A stretch of DNA of 64,000 nucleotides from Clostridiales bacterium CHKCI006 (GCA_900018345.1 FCNA01000129.1:62001-126000); one strand, 5' to 3'; positions 19,895-28,063 are shown, numbered from the stretch's first letter. Numbers and translations are program-made. The notes: a model not told the origin generated them from the sequence alone.

Positions 19895-20869
19895 CTATTT
19901 TCTAAACAATTCTCTTTTAATGGTCATAAAACTTTCCGGCGGCCGCGCTTCGATGGTCATGCCCTCTAGATAGCGCAAGGCCCCGACCGTTTTTTTAAAC
20001 TGCAGATGATAGGCATGAAGCAGCTGATGGTTCAAATGGAAACGCTGCTTCATTTCCTGATTCACCTTGAAATCACCATACTTACGATCTCCTAACACCG
20101 GATGATGGATACTGGCACAATGCAAACGAATCTGATGGGTCCGCCCTGTTACCAGACGCGCCTCTGCCAATGTATAATGGGCATTATATTCACGCACCTT
20201 CAAATACGTCTCCATGGTCAAGGCTCCCACTGTCTCTTTCGGAACCATATAGCAGCGCTGCTGCGTTTCATCTTTTTTCATATAGCCTATAAGATGCTGA
20301 TCATCTGTCAGTCGTCCCACTAAAATAGTCAGATACTTCTTTTCGATGCAATGGCGAAGACGGATCATCTCATTGAGATCCTTTAAAGCCTGGAATGTTT
20401 TACCGAAGATCACCAAACCACTGGTATTGCGGTCCAAACGGTGGACCGGTCCAGGCACAAATCCCTGCGAATGTTCAGGATCGTAGTCTCCTTTGGCATA
20501 AAGATAGGCTAATACCTGATTGGCCAGCGTCTTGCGTTTTTCTTTTTCATCTTCATGCAGGATCAGACCGGCAGGCTTATTGACGACTAAGATATGCTCG
20601 TCCTCATATATCACCTCAAATTCAATAGGCAAAGAACGAATTTCAACCTGTTCCTGAAAAGCACGTACCCGATCTTCATATAGAAAGATCTCCATCACAT
20701 CCCCCGCGTGAATGCGGACACTGCCATCGATGCGCTGACCGTTGAGCTTTACATCTTTTTTACGAAAAAGTTTATAAATCAAATTCTGTGGTGCCAGGGG
20801 CAAATACTTCCTCAGGAACTTATCTGCACGCTGACCATCACTATTGGTATCAATTAAAATCTTATGCAT
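19895..20869 (-). CDS. RluA family pseudouridine synthase
   Basis: 324 residues. Isomerises uridine to pseudouridine in rRNA (RluC/RluD group) or tRNA. N-terminal S4 RNA-binding domain (GQRADKFLRKYLP to GDVMEIFL), then the catalytic motif PVHRLDRNTSGLVIFGK with the essential Asp, and RTHQIRLHCA. Start ATG at 20869 behind a GGTGAT; a longer in-frame start at 20887 adds six residues without a ribosome-binding site. Target position cannot be assigned from sequence. Confidence 0.9.
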   Translation of the reverse strand: MHKILIDTNSDGQRADKFLRKYLPLAPQNLIYKLFRKKDVKLNGQRIDGSVRIHAGDVMEIFLYEDRVRAFQEQVEIRSLPIEFEVIYEDEHILVVNKPAGLILHEDEKEKRKTLANQVLAYLYAKGDYDPEHSQGFVPGPVHRLDRNTSGLVIFGKTFQALKDLNEMIRLRHCIEKKYLTILVGRLTDDQHLIGYMKKDETQQRCYMVPKETVGALTMETYLKVREYNAHYTLAEARLVTGRTHQIRLHCASIHHPVLGDRKYGDFKVNQEMKQRFHLNHQLLHAYHLQFKKTVGALRYLEGMTIEARPPESFMTIKRELFRK

Positions 20870-20934
20870 GCTTATCACCGCCCACATTATAACATATGTT
20901 CATTAAAAAAGTTGAAATTTCTTTCCTGAAACCC

Positions 20935-20962
20935 TTTACAAACAAAATGTAAGTGCTATAAT
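20935..20962 (+). promoter_or_regulatory. Promoter of the nudF leader
   Basis: TTTACA (20935-20940), 16-base spacer, TATAAT (20957-20962). Expected start of transcription near 20969, about 127 bases upstream of the coding start. Confidence 0.72.
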
Positions 20963-20971
20963 AATATCTGT

Positions 20972-21071
20972 AAAGTGAAGGCGCATTCACTTATACATAC
21001 CCCCTATTATCACCCTTACGTGAAAATGACGATAAACCAACCCTCCCCCGGGTTGGTTTATTCCCTTTTTA
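20972..21071 (+). promoter_or_regulatory. Structured leader upstream of nudF
   Basis: Two strong hairpins follow the promoter. First, AAGTGAA and TTCACTT enclose a six-base loop GGCGCA. Second, a perfect 12-bp stem (21032-21043 with 21050-21061, core AAACCAACCC / GGGTTGGTTT) with loop TCCCCC, followed by ATTCCCTTTTT-like sequence. This could be an attenuator or a separate small RNA with its terminator. I recognise no known riboswitch class. Confidence 0.5.
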
Positions 21072-21095
21072 AGAAGTCAAAATGAGGAGAGACTT

Positions 21096-21629
21096 ATGGA
21101 AAAACAATTAAAACATACCCAAATCTTTCATGGCAAGATTTTTTCTGTTGACCATGACGAGGTCTTTGTTGAAGAAAAACAAATGAACGCAGTACGTGAG
21201 ATTGTCAGGCATCACGGCGGCGGTGTGGGCATCATTGCCATCGATCAGGGATGTATTCTGCTAGTCAGGCAGTTTCGCTACGCCGTCAATGAAGCCTTAC
21301 TGGAAATTCCGGCCGGAAAGCTCGAGCCCGGCGAAGACCCACTAACTTGCGGACATCGCGAATTAGAGGAAGAGACCGGCATGATCACAAATCATTTACA
21401 GCCAGTCACAACCTTTCTTCCGACACCCGGATACTGTGACGAACACATCCACTTGTTCTATACGGATCAGCTAAAGACCTGCGCCAGACCCCATCATGGA
21501 GATGACGATGAAGTGATTCAGGTCATTCGTTACCCGCTCGAACAAGCCATGCAGGATGTCCAAAACGGTAAAATAAAAGATGCCAAAACAATCATTGGCA
21601 TCTACTATGCATGGATCAAAGGCATCTAA
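21096..21629 (+). CDS. nudF: Nudix hydrolase, ADP-ribose pyrophosphatase type
   Basis: 177 residues. Hydrolyses ADP-ribose to AMP and ribose-5-phosphate. Nudix box GKLEPGEDPLTCGHRELEEETGM is complete (GX5EX7REUXEEXGU); before it VRQFRYAVNEALLEIPAG and after it PTPGYCDE are typical of the ADP-ribose branch. ATG follows GAGGAG. Its stop overlaps the stop of the convergent HAD-like gene by four bases. Confidence 0.9.
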   Translation: MEKQLKHTQIFHGKIFSVDHDEVFVEEKQMNAVREIVRHHGGGVGIIAIDQGCILLVRQFRYAVNEALLEIPAGKLEPGEDPLTCGHRELEEETGMITNHLQPVTTFLPTPGYCDEHIHLFYTDQLKTCARPHHGDDDEVIQVIRYPLEQAMQDVQNGKIKDAKTIIGIYYAWIKGI

Positions 21630-23440
21630 CGATGTCTTCTTTTTAATTGGAATTGAATCACATCTTTCAAAACATACAGGATCCATAAGATAATGGTCAT
21701 CAGCATGACATTACAGATGGCCTCGATCAATAGATCTGTTGCACCAAACAGCGAACCAATCTGGCTGGCTGGCCAGCTGAATACAGTCAAAGCAAAACGA
21801 TCGATCGAACCGATGACCGTTTGCAGCACACTGCCAATGGCATTGCCGCTGTTCATCCATTCCCCTAAAGCGATGCAGACAATTCCGACAATACCTACGA
21901 CGATCAAACTGGTAAAAAAGGCATAGAAAAAATTAAGGAAAATGCTTGAGACCTTAAACTTCGCATGATGCTCGTTTTTCTCAATGTATTCATCGATGGA
22001 TTCATCATCACTCAAAAGATCATCTTCTTTAAAGCCCAAAAACTTCAATTCTTCTTTAGTGAACATCATCGTTTTGGTTTTATCAAAATCCGGTTTCTTT
22101 TCAGTTTTCTCCTGTTTAGGACTGGCTGATTCGATATCATCGATCATGTTCTGCAGGTCGCGACCAAAAGTATCCGTATACTCGGCGGTCGCCGTTGGTG
22201 CATCCGGTTCCGGTTTTTTTAGCTGATCGATATCCAACATTTCTGAAGGTTCATTGGCCATCTCTTCGATTGGATTCAAAGCAGGCTTGGCTTTTTCAGA
22301 TACAGGCTTCAACTGAGCTAAGACCTGATCGATCGGATCATCGGATGGTCGTTCTTCTTTTTCTATATCCGTCAGGTCATCTTCTGGATGAACTTCCTGC
22401 GCCTTCAGTTCAATCGGTGCCATTTCTTTTACGTCATCTATTTTTGGTTCTGGCGCCATCTGCGCTTTCTGTTCAACCTCTGGCTGAGGCATTTTGTCTA
22501 CAGCAAGATGTAACGATTGTGCCACCTGGTTTTCCAGCTCTTCCAGACTGTCCATTTCAGCTGGATCGGGCTGAACCACCTCCTGCTGGTCAACCGTTTT
22601 TTCCACAAAATCCTTTTGGGCTCTGGCGTATTCATCCTGATAGATCTGATTAATGATCTGTACCGTTTCCGGATCTTGACGATACGTATTGACTAAATGC
22701 TGATAATGCGAATAAATATCATTAGGATCATCGCTTTCCACCAGCATATATTCACGACTAGGTACACTCAAGCGACTTTCCAACAACAGATTCAAGACAT
22801 CCAGCAAACTGTGACAAACCTTTAAAGAACGAATGGTCAGTTCTTTATTTTCTTTTTGCAGATCTGGAATAAAGACAAAGTTTGTCTTTAACTGATTGGC
22901 AGCAAGACAGGCATTGCGACTAGAGGCAATGACTAATGTATTTTCCGGTTTGACCTGATACTGCTGCATAATAATATCGAAAAGTTCTCCATCAGGCAAA
23001 GGAGCAATATCCGGATGATCACCAATCAAGACCTGAGGCTTATTGTAAAGCATGGCTAAGTTCATCAAGGACTGCGCATATTTCAATTCATGACTGGAAA
23101 AAGCCACACAAGGAATCTGTCTTTGTTTGAGCAGTTCCATCAGCTCTGATAGACCATCTTTACTTTTCAGGCCATACATTCGACAATAGCTGTACAGATC
23201 CGTCTCGATCTTATCAATCAAGGCTTCCGTGGTCAGCAAGGCGTGATCGATCGGCGAATCTTTGAACATGATACGGCTCGACCCAATATTACGAATGAAT
23301 TGTTCACGATTCAGCTGTGTGTTGTACAGACGACATAAACGGCGATAATAATTATATCTTAAATGCGTTAAGTCAAACATGACATCATCAAAGGACATGA
23401 TGACTAAACGTATATCTTTAGTTGATTGGGGATAATACAT
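21626..23440 (-). CDS. Membrane-anchored HAD-like pseudoenzyme with long acidic linker
   Basis: 604 residues. Residues ~11-220 read like a beta-phosphoglucomutase-type HAD domain: RLVIMSFDDVMFDLTHL aligns with the usual VIFDLDGVLVDTEPL, and KPENTLVIASSRNACLAA with KPxxxLVFEDSxxGVxAA. The nucleophile Asp is Ser16 and the metal-binding Asp is Ser173, so phosphatase activity is unlikely. Residues ~285-485 are acidic, Pro/Glu-rich and probably disordered. Two or three hydrophobic segments (about 498-528 and 568-592) anchor the C-terminus, which ends KRRHR. ATG at 23440 behind AAGGAG (eight bases). Function unknown. Confidence 0.75.
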   Translation of the reverse strand: MYYPQSTKDIRLVIMSFDDVMFDLTHLRYNYYRRLCRLYNTQLNREQFIRNIGSSRIMFKDSPIDHALLTTEALIDKIETDLYSYCRMYGLKSKDGLSELMELLKQRQIPCVAFSSHELKYAQSLMNLAMLYNKPQVLIGDHPDIAPLPDGELFDIIMQQYQVKPENTLVIASSRNACLAANQLKTNFVFIPDLQKENKELTIRSLKVCHSLLDVLNLLLESRLSVPSREYMLVESDDPNDIYSHYQHLVNTYRQDPETVQIINQIYQDEYARAQKDFVEKTVDQQEVVQPDPAEMDSLEELENQVAQSLHLAVDKMPQPEVEQKAQMAPEPKIDDVKEMAPIELKAQEVHPEDDLTDIEKEERPSDDPIDQVLAQLKPVSEKAKPALNPIEEMANEPSEMLDIDQLKKPEPDAPTATAEYTDTFGRDLQNMIDDIESASPKQEKTEKKPDFDKTKTMMFTKEELKFLGFKEDDLLSDDESIDEYIEKNEHHAKFKVSSIFLNFFYAFFTSLIVVGIVGIVCIALGEWMNSGNAIGSVLQTVIGSIDRFALTVFSWPASQIGSLFGATDLLIEAICNVMLMTIILWILYVLKDVIQFQLKRRHR

Positions 23441-23553
23441 GAAAACCACTCCTTATCACATCATTTCTATTCTCTATTATAACATGCTTTTCCCGTTTCT
23501 TTAAGCTTTTTTGTCGTCACAAAAAAATATTCAAACATTTTTAAAAAAAACTA

Positions 23554-23582
23554 TTGATTTTTTATTAGAGTTCATGTAAAAT
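23554..23582 (+). promoter_or_regulatory. Promoter of the tRNA cluster
   Basis: TTGATT (23554-23559), 17-base spacer, TAAAAT (23577-23582), 30 bases before tRNA-Asp. Confidence 0.72.
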
Positions 23583-23611
23583 AGTCCTTGCCCTTGATGA
23601 GAAGGGGTTGT

Positions 23612-23687
23612 GGTCCGGTAGTGTAGCGGTTAACATGTCGCACTGTCACTGCGAAGATCGCGGGTTCAAGTCCCGTCCGGACCGCCA
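23612..23687 (+). tRNA. tRNA-Asp (GTC)
   Basis: Acceptor GGTCCGG pairs with CCGGACC, then G and encoded CCA. Anticodon loop CTGTCAC in stem TCGCA/TGCGA; T loop TTCAAGT. First gene of a five-tRNA operon. Confidence 0.97.
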
Positions 23688-23696
23688 TTAAATGAT

Positions 23697-23770
23697 GCGA
23701 GTGTAGTTCAATGGTAGAACGCGACCTTGCCATGGTCGACACGTGGGTTCGATTCCCATCATTCGCTCCA
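23697..23770 (+). tRNA. tRNA-Gly (GCC), copy 1
   Basis: Acceptor GCGAGTG / CATTCGC with one G-U pair, encoded CCA, anticodon loop TTGCCAT on stem CGACC/GGTCG. Confidence 0.97.
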
Positions 23771-23777
23771 TCTATAC

Positions 23778-23851
23778 GCGAGTGTAGTTCAATGGTAGAA
23801 CGCGACCTTGCCATGGTTGACACGTGGGTTCGATTCCCATCATTCGCTCCA
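23778..23851 (+). tRNA. tRNA-Gly (GCC), copy 2
   Basis: Identical to copy 1 except one C-to-T change in the 3' anticodon stem (GGTTG), turning a G-C pair into G-U. Seven bases separate the two copies, so this is a recent tandem duplication. Confidence 0.97.
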
Positions 23852-23857
23852 TCTTAT

Positions 23858-23933
23858 CTCTCCTTAGCTCAGTTGGTAGAGCATCTGACTCTTAATCAGA
23901 GGGTCCACGGTTCGAGCCCGTGAGGGGAGACCA
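23858..23933 (+). tRNA. tRNA-Lys (CTT)
   Basis: Acceptor CTCTCCT pairs with AGGGGAG, discriminator A, encoded CCA. Anticodon loop CTCTTAA gives CTT, reading AAG. Confidence 0.95.
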
Positions 23934-23939
23934 TTTTTT

Positions 23940-24030
23940 GGAGACATACTCAAGAGGCTGAAGAGGTACCCCTGCTAAGGGTATAGACCGGGTAACTGGT
24001 GCGAGGGTTCAAATCCCTCTGTCTCCGCCA
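23940..24030 (+). tRNA. tRNA-Ser (GCT)
   Basis: Class II tRNA of 91 bases with a long variable arm. Acceptor GGAGACA / TGTCTCC, encoded CCA, anticodon GCT in CTGCTAA. Confidence 0.96.
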
Positions 24031-24037
24031 TTGAGAT

Positions 24038-24060
24038 AAACGCGATATGCGTTTTTTTTT
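24038..24060 (+). terminator. Terminator of the tRNA cluster
   Basis: AAACGC and GCGTTT around GATAT, followed by a long T run. Confidence 0.85.
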
Positions 24061-24065
24061 TGCAA

Positions 24066-24091
24066 TTTAAAAGCCTTTCGAAAAAGGCTTA
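24066..24091 (-). terminator. Terminator after the CPBP protease gene
   Basis: Minus strand AAGCCTTTTTC pairs with AAAGGCTT and runs into TTTTAAATT; the CPBP stop codon is in the 5' arm. Confidence 0.55.
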
Positions 24092-24796
24092 GACAAGCAA
24101 TGTCAGCATCATGCTCACAAAGTTATTGGACATATGCACCAGTACAGGAACGGCTAACGTTCCTTTTTTTTCATACAGCCAGCAAAAGACCATCCCTAAA
24201 AGTCCATATGGCAAAAGATATGCGAGCTGGCTTAGATCGCCTGCCAGCAGGCCATCCAGGATATGAACCAATCCAAAGATTCCTCCACTGGCCAAATAAG
24301 CGGCTATGCGGCTATAAGGATAGATGCCTTTAAAGATAGCTACTCGAAAAACAAGTTCTTCCAATAACGGTGCAATCACGATGCTGGCCAGCAATATAGG
24401 CAGCGGTTGTACTTCCAGCATGCTTACCAGCGCATTCTGATTGGCGCTGCTTGAACCCGGTTCGATCAATTGAACCAGCATACCAGAAAGAATATTTGCA
24501 CCATAGATTATGATAAAGCCTGCCGTCAAGGACCACAGGATCGTTCTGATCCAGCGACCCTTGATCTGACGAAACTCCTCTTTCAGGAAACGGTGAAAGA
24601 TCAGCACCGCGATGATCAGCATGCCAGTATCATAAAAGAGATTGTACCAACTGTTAAGTTCAACAGCTCCCATCGATACATGACCTACGCGCAAAATAAG
24701 CGCAAAAAGAAAAGAAAAAATCAGCGGACCAAAGAAGAAATAAAGTGGCAGCAGAATTGCCCATCCGGCTATCTTCTCAAATTTCGTTAAATTCAT
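24089..24796 (-). CDS. CPBP family intramembrane glutamic endopeptidase
   Basis: 235 residues with about seven hydrophobic segments. The Abi/CPBP family includes Rce1-like proteases and bacteriocin self-immunity proteins. Catalytic motif 1 PLLEELVFR (paired Glu and Arg), motif 2 FGLVHIL, and a final conserved VPVLVHMSNN with His/Asn. Substrate unknown. Overlaps the upstream membrane protein gene by 20 bases, so the two are coupled. Confidence 0.88.
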   Translation of the reverse strand: MNLTKFEKIAGWAILLPLYFFFGPLIFSFLFALILRVGHVSMGAVELNSWYNLFYDTGMLIIAVLIFHRFLKEEFRQIKGRWIRTILWSLTAGFIIIYGANILSGMLVQLIEPGSSSANQNALVSMLEVQPLPILLASIVIAPLLEELVFRVAIFKGIYPYSRIAAYLASGGIFGLVHILDGLLAGDLSQLAYLLPYGLLGMVFCWLYEKKGTLAVPVLVHMSNNFVSMMLTLLV

Positions 24797-25586
24797 CCTG
24801 TACCTCCTCCTTTATCTGTTCAAAGAACAGAACCAGCGCTACCTGATACTGCGCCTGATATAAATAAATTTCCAGCAAAGTAATTGCTAATCCCGCAAAG
24901 CTGTAAAGCCAGGCACTCAGGTAATAAGCACTGAAATAATTCAAAAAGAAACAGATGGCTGCAGGTGCCAGAAAACGCAGCTGTAAGAGAAACAGGTCTC
25001 TTTTATGTCCACGCATCAGACGGACGGAGGCTTTCAGACTGGCCAGTCCTCTGATCTGACGCGTTTCCAGAAGATAAGGCGCTGCAAAGAAAAAGAGATT
25101 GGTCAGCCAGCGAATCACAAGATCTGCTGCCAGAGCGATCAGATATAGAATCTGCACCACTCGGTACAACGCAATTTCACTCACCTTGCCAGATAATAAA
25201 GAGGCCTCCAGACCCAAGACGTTGGTCTCGCCTAAAACAAGTGCATAAATTCCAAACAAAGCTAAGTACAGGAGGATAAGATTGATGAGCTCAATCCATC
25301 CATAGGTACTGAATAATTCTTTAAAACGGACAAAACCGCACAATCCATCCATACGGATATCCAGCGGCGCATCCTGTTTGATCACTTTATAGCTTGCGGT
25401 GATCCTCCCGTGATACAGCGGCGCAACAATAAATAAAGCCATCAGGGTAAACAGGCCGCCTAAGACAGTGCCGATCTCACTGATCAGCATATGCATGATG
25501 GCTATATATAAAAAGACAATAAAAAGCATCTTTCGATTAGCCATAAAGATCTCTGAACTTCTTTCAACAAGCTTGCGAATTTTCAT
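24777..25586 (-). CDS. DUF975-like multi-pass membrane protein
   Basis: 269 residues, about six transmembrane segments. SLKASVRLMRGHKRDLFLLQLRFL resembles the DUF975 core (regular SxxLMKGNKWRLF-type motif), which is the basis of the call; function of that family is unknown. ATG at 25586 lies six bases from GGAGG; the in-frame ATG at 25592 touches it directly and is rejected. Forms an operon with the CPBP protease, which hints at a shared envelope role. Confidence 0.6.
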   Translation of the reverse strand: MKIRKLVERSSEIFMANRKMLFIVFLYIAIMHMLISEIGTVLGGLFTLMALFIVAPLYHGRITASYKVIKQDAPLDIRMDGLCGFVRFKELFSTYGWIELINLILLYLALFGIYALVLGETNVLGLEASLLSGKVSEIALYRVVQILYLIALAADLVIRWLTNLFFFAAPYLLETRQIRGLASLKASVRLMRGHKRDLFLLQLRFLAPAAICFFLNYFSAYYLSAWLYSFAGLAITLLEIYLYQAQYQVALVLFFEQIKEEVQDEFNEI

Positions 25587-25647
25587 AAGCATCCTCCCTC
25601 AATGCCTATATTATACTTGATTTAGTTCAAAGAAACAACGCATACAA

Positions 25648-25986
25648 TCAATGAATATCCAGGCTTGTCTTGATGGCACGATTCACTTTGTCCATCAGTT
25701 CGTCACTGATCTTACCAACACAGCCTTTGAGGCGTTGTTTATCGATCGTTCGTATCTGTTCCAATAATACAACGGATTTTTTCTCCAATGCGCCCTCATC
25801 AATCAAAACATGAGTGGGCAGATGGTTTTTTGTGAGCTTTGATGAAATAGGTGCTACGATCACTGTCGTAGAAAAGCGATTTCCTTTATTGTTCTGCACA
25901 ATTAAAACAGGGCGGTATCCTCCCTGTTCGCTGCCTACCACAGGCGAAAGATCAGCATAGTAAATTTCTCCTCGCATCATACTCAT
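25648..25986 (-). CDS. mazF: MazF/PemK-type mRNA interferase toxin
   Basis: 112 residues. MazF endoribonucleases cut single-stranded mRNA at short motifs and are held off by MazE. Family pattern: MMRGEIYYADLSPVVGSEQGGYRPVLIVQNN, then VIVAPISSK, LPTHVLI, VVLLEQIRTIDKQRL. ATG at 25986 follows GAGGG by five bases. The usual mazE is not adjacent: a terminator and a 59-residue unrelated gene lie upstream. Confidence 0.9.
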   Translation of the reverse strand: MSMMRGEIYYADLSPVVGSEQGGYRPVLIVQNNKGNRFSTTVIVAPISSKLTKNHLPTHVLIDEGALEKKSVVLLEQIRTIDKQRLKGCVGKISDELMDKVNRAIKTSLDIH

Positions 25987-26040
25987 AGAATCCCTCACAT
26001 TTCTAATTTACTATATGCCTGCTTTCTCTTTTCAAGCACA

Positions 26041-26065
26041 AAAAAGATGGTCACAGGACCATCTT
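26041..26065 (-). terminator. Terminator after the 59-residue protein gene
   Basis: AAGATGGTC (26044-26052) and GACCATCTT (26057-26065) form a perfect 9-bp stem; T run on the minus strand. Includes part of the stop codon and separates the gene from mazF. Confidence 0.88.
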
Positions 26066-26243
26066 AGTTTGGCAATTTACATGGCGTTGGTCGCAGCATC
26101 TCTTGACCGTAGCGGGTCTCAAGGTAACTGACAGGCATCAGCGACAAAGTAAATTGACCGCGTTCATCTTTGACAATCGAAGCAAAAACAATCACAGGTG
26201 CTTCTTTATTGTCTGGCTTTGGATGTTTTTTTGATTTAGACAT
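26064..26243 (-). CDS. Small 59-residue protein, unknown
   Basis: ATG at 26243, with a GGGG seven bases upstream, and TAA at 26064 overlapping a strong terminator. Lysine/proline-rich N-terminus (SKSKKHPKPDNKEAP) followed by a short beta-prone stretch (VIVFASIVKDERGQFTLSLM) and one cysteine near the end. Not a MazE-like fold as far as I can see. The clean terminator supports a real gene; no family recognised. Confidence 0.6.
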   Translation of the reverse strand: MSKSKKHPKPDNKEAPVIVFASIVKDERGQFTLSLMPVSYLETRYGQEMLRPTPCKLPN

Positions 26244-26316
26244 CTCTTTGCCCCTTTCTAGGAGCGATCAGTTTCATTTCCATCTTATTATAACGCATTT
26301 CATTTCAAATTCATAG

Positions 26317-26346
26317 AAAAAAAGTGAACTTGAGTTCACTTTTTAT
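26317..26346 (-). terminator. Terminator after the cadherin-like membrane protein gene
   Basis: AAAGTGAAC and GTTCACTTT around TTGA, with T-rich flank on the minus strand. Confidence 0.8.
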
Positions 26347-27971
26347 TTTGTCTGATTTTGATCATGATTAGCGTAGAAGAGCTGATCGATATAGCGCTGG
26401 ATCTCTGTCATCGGATCTTCCTGATAAGCAGGCTCGCTGACTGGTTTCGCAGGCTGCTTAACTGGCTCAGAAGAAACTGAAGCAGGATCTTTAGGAACAG
26501 GTATAGACGTCTCTTTCCGTTTAAAGCGTTCTTTAGCGCTTGTGGTTTCTGTATTTTTCTTTTTAACCGACTTTTTCGCATCCGTTGTTTTCTTAACTGG
26601 TTTTTTGGCCGTCTGACTCTTTGCCGCCGGTTCAACCGTTGGATCAGTGCGTACTTTTTTGGTCGTCTGACTCTTGACAACTGGTTCAGCAGACGTTTCC
26701 GAACGTGATTTTTTGGCCGTTTCGGCTGTTTTCTTTTTAGCCTGCGCACTGCGTGTGAGTTTTTCAGCCTCCAGCGCCTGTGTACGCGCCAGTTTCTTTT
26801 CTTCAAGCTGGGCAACCTGCTTTTGATGTGCCGCTTTTCTTACCTTTTCGACCTCTTGCTTAGCTGTTTGAGGCTGATCGGTAGGCTGCGCATAGATCTT
26901 TACTTTAGAGGTACGAACCAATTCCACATGATCAGGCACCCTTGTTTTCTTCTTGTTTTTTCGTTTGGCCGGATTGACATGGTTACCGATGGTCTTAGCC
27001 GTTTCTTTTAGGCCACGCTTACGATTAGCACTGACAATGACGACAGCAAAAATAGCAGCCATCACAACAATGATCCCAACCGCCACTAACAGCGGCATTG
27101 GAATACCTTGCCGAGAGCGCCCCACCTCTGATTCGAATACACGACGATCAACAAGTGTTTTATTTTGCGTATCATAAACATAGTAATTAGAGGTTCCCGT
27201 TTCATCTGTTAAATAAAGCATATAATAGCTGGCATAATCCGCATCATTAAAGGTCCAGCCATCAAGCGTCTCGCCCTGCACTTCAATACTGGTAAACGTG
27301 CAGCCGTCCTGACTTTGCATATCACTGGCGACCCCAGTGTAAAAATAGCGGTGGCGGTTAAAGACCATGGCCTTGAAAGGTCCGGTAACTGCCCCATCCT
27401 GATAAGCATACCAGCCTGCCGTTCCGTTGCCATCCTGTAGATTGACAATTTGGAAGTTCAGTGCATCCATCTGCCAGACGCGGACCTCACTACCTTCATA
27501 CACCGCCCGGCCTTCACTGAAGCCTTCTGGCACCGTTGTCGTATCAATATTTACAGTAAAGCCTAAGCTGCTTTCTTCATATACCGTCGTCAATACAGGT
27601 GTATTGCTCAAGGTCACACTGATTCGATAGGTCGTTGTTTCCCCGCCATCCTGTACACGAACACGGTAAGTATCACTTGTATCCTCGATCGTGAAGCTTC
27701 CCGTTCCGCTCACCTCAGCTTCTGCATTGGTCGGTGTCGCGGATATCTCAATGGTTGTTGTATCTTCCGGCAAGACCACAGTGTACTCCGTCACATCATC
27801 GCTCAAGACCGGACTGAGCGGTGCATCATTGACGCTAAGATCCTGTAAGGGACCCGTCAAGGTCGTATTTTGGACAGTCGGTTCCGCATACACCGGAACT
27901 GTCTGAAGCGTTGATATACCTAGAAAAAGAGCCAGGCTCAGCAAAATCTTTCTTCCTATAGCATTGCGCAT
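26343..27971 (-). CDS. Secreted-membrane protein with cadherin-like beta-sandwich and lysine-rich tail
   Basis: 542 residues. Signal peptide 1-29 (KILLSLALFLGIS, cleavage after VYA). Residues ~45-122 match the cadherin-like beta-sandwich repeat (LSVNDAPLSPVLSDDVTEYT to TTYRISV). An extracellular domain of unknown type follows to ~290, then one transmembrane helix (~292-314, PLLVAVGIIVVMAAIFAVVIV). The cytoplasmic tail, ~315-542, is very rich in Lys, Thr and Ala with imperfect repeats around AKSQTAKKP. ATG at 27971 behind AAAGGAG is preferred to one 24 bases upstream. Looks like an envelope adhesin or sensor; role unknown. Confidence 0.75.
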   Translation of the reverse strand: MRNAIGRKILLSLALFLGISTLQTVPVYAEPTVQNTTLTGPLQDLSVNDAPLSPVLSDDVTEYTVVLPEDTTTIEISATPTNAEAEVSGTGSFTIEDTSDTYRVRVQDGGETTTYRISVTLSNTPVLTTVYEESSLGFTVNIDTTTVPEGFSEGRAVYEGSEVRVWQMDALNFQIVNLQDGNGTAGWYAYQDGAVTGPFKAMVFNRHRYFYTGVASDMQSQDGCTFTSIEVQGETLDGWTFNDADYASYYMLYLTDETGTSNYYVYDTQNKTLVDRRVFESEVGRSRQGIPMPLLVAVGIIVVMAAIFAVVIVSANRKRGLKETAKTIGNHVNPAKRKNKKKTRVPDHVELVRTSKVKIYAQPTDQPQTAKQEVEKVRKAAHQKQVAQLEEKKLARTQALEAEKLTRSAQAKKKTAETAKKSRSETSAEPVVKSQTTKKVRTDPTVEPAAKSQTAKKPVKKTTDAKKSVKKKNTETTSAKERFKRKETSIPVPKDPASVSSEPVKQPAKPVSEPAYQEDPMTEIQRYIDQLFYANHDQNQTK

Positions 27972-28063
27972 GTTTTTGCTCCTTTCATTTTGCATCCAAA
28001 TAACAAATCAATTTTACTATAAATCCCGCCAAAATGAAAGTCTCTTCGCGTTTTTTCTCTATA

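Noticed and set aside
21626-23440. Active HAD phosphatase
   Set aside because: Both catalytic Asp positions are Ser by codon inspection (TCC and TCT on the coding strand).
23697-23851. Two near-identical ~74-base units resembling a CRISPR repeat pair
   Set aside because: Both fold as tRNA-Gly with encoded CCA; there are no spacers or cas genes.
23572-23923. Open frames with repeated peptide segments over the tRNA cluster (both strands)
   Set aside because: They are translations of the tandem tRNA genes, not proteins.
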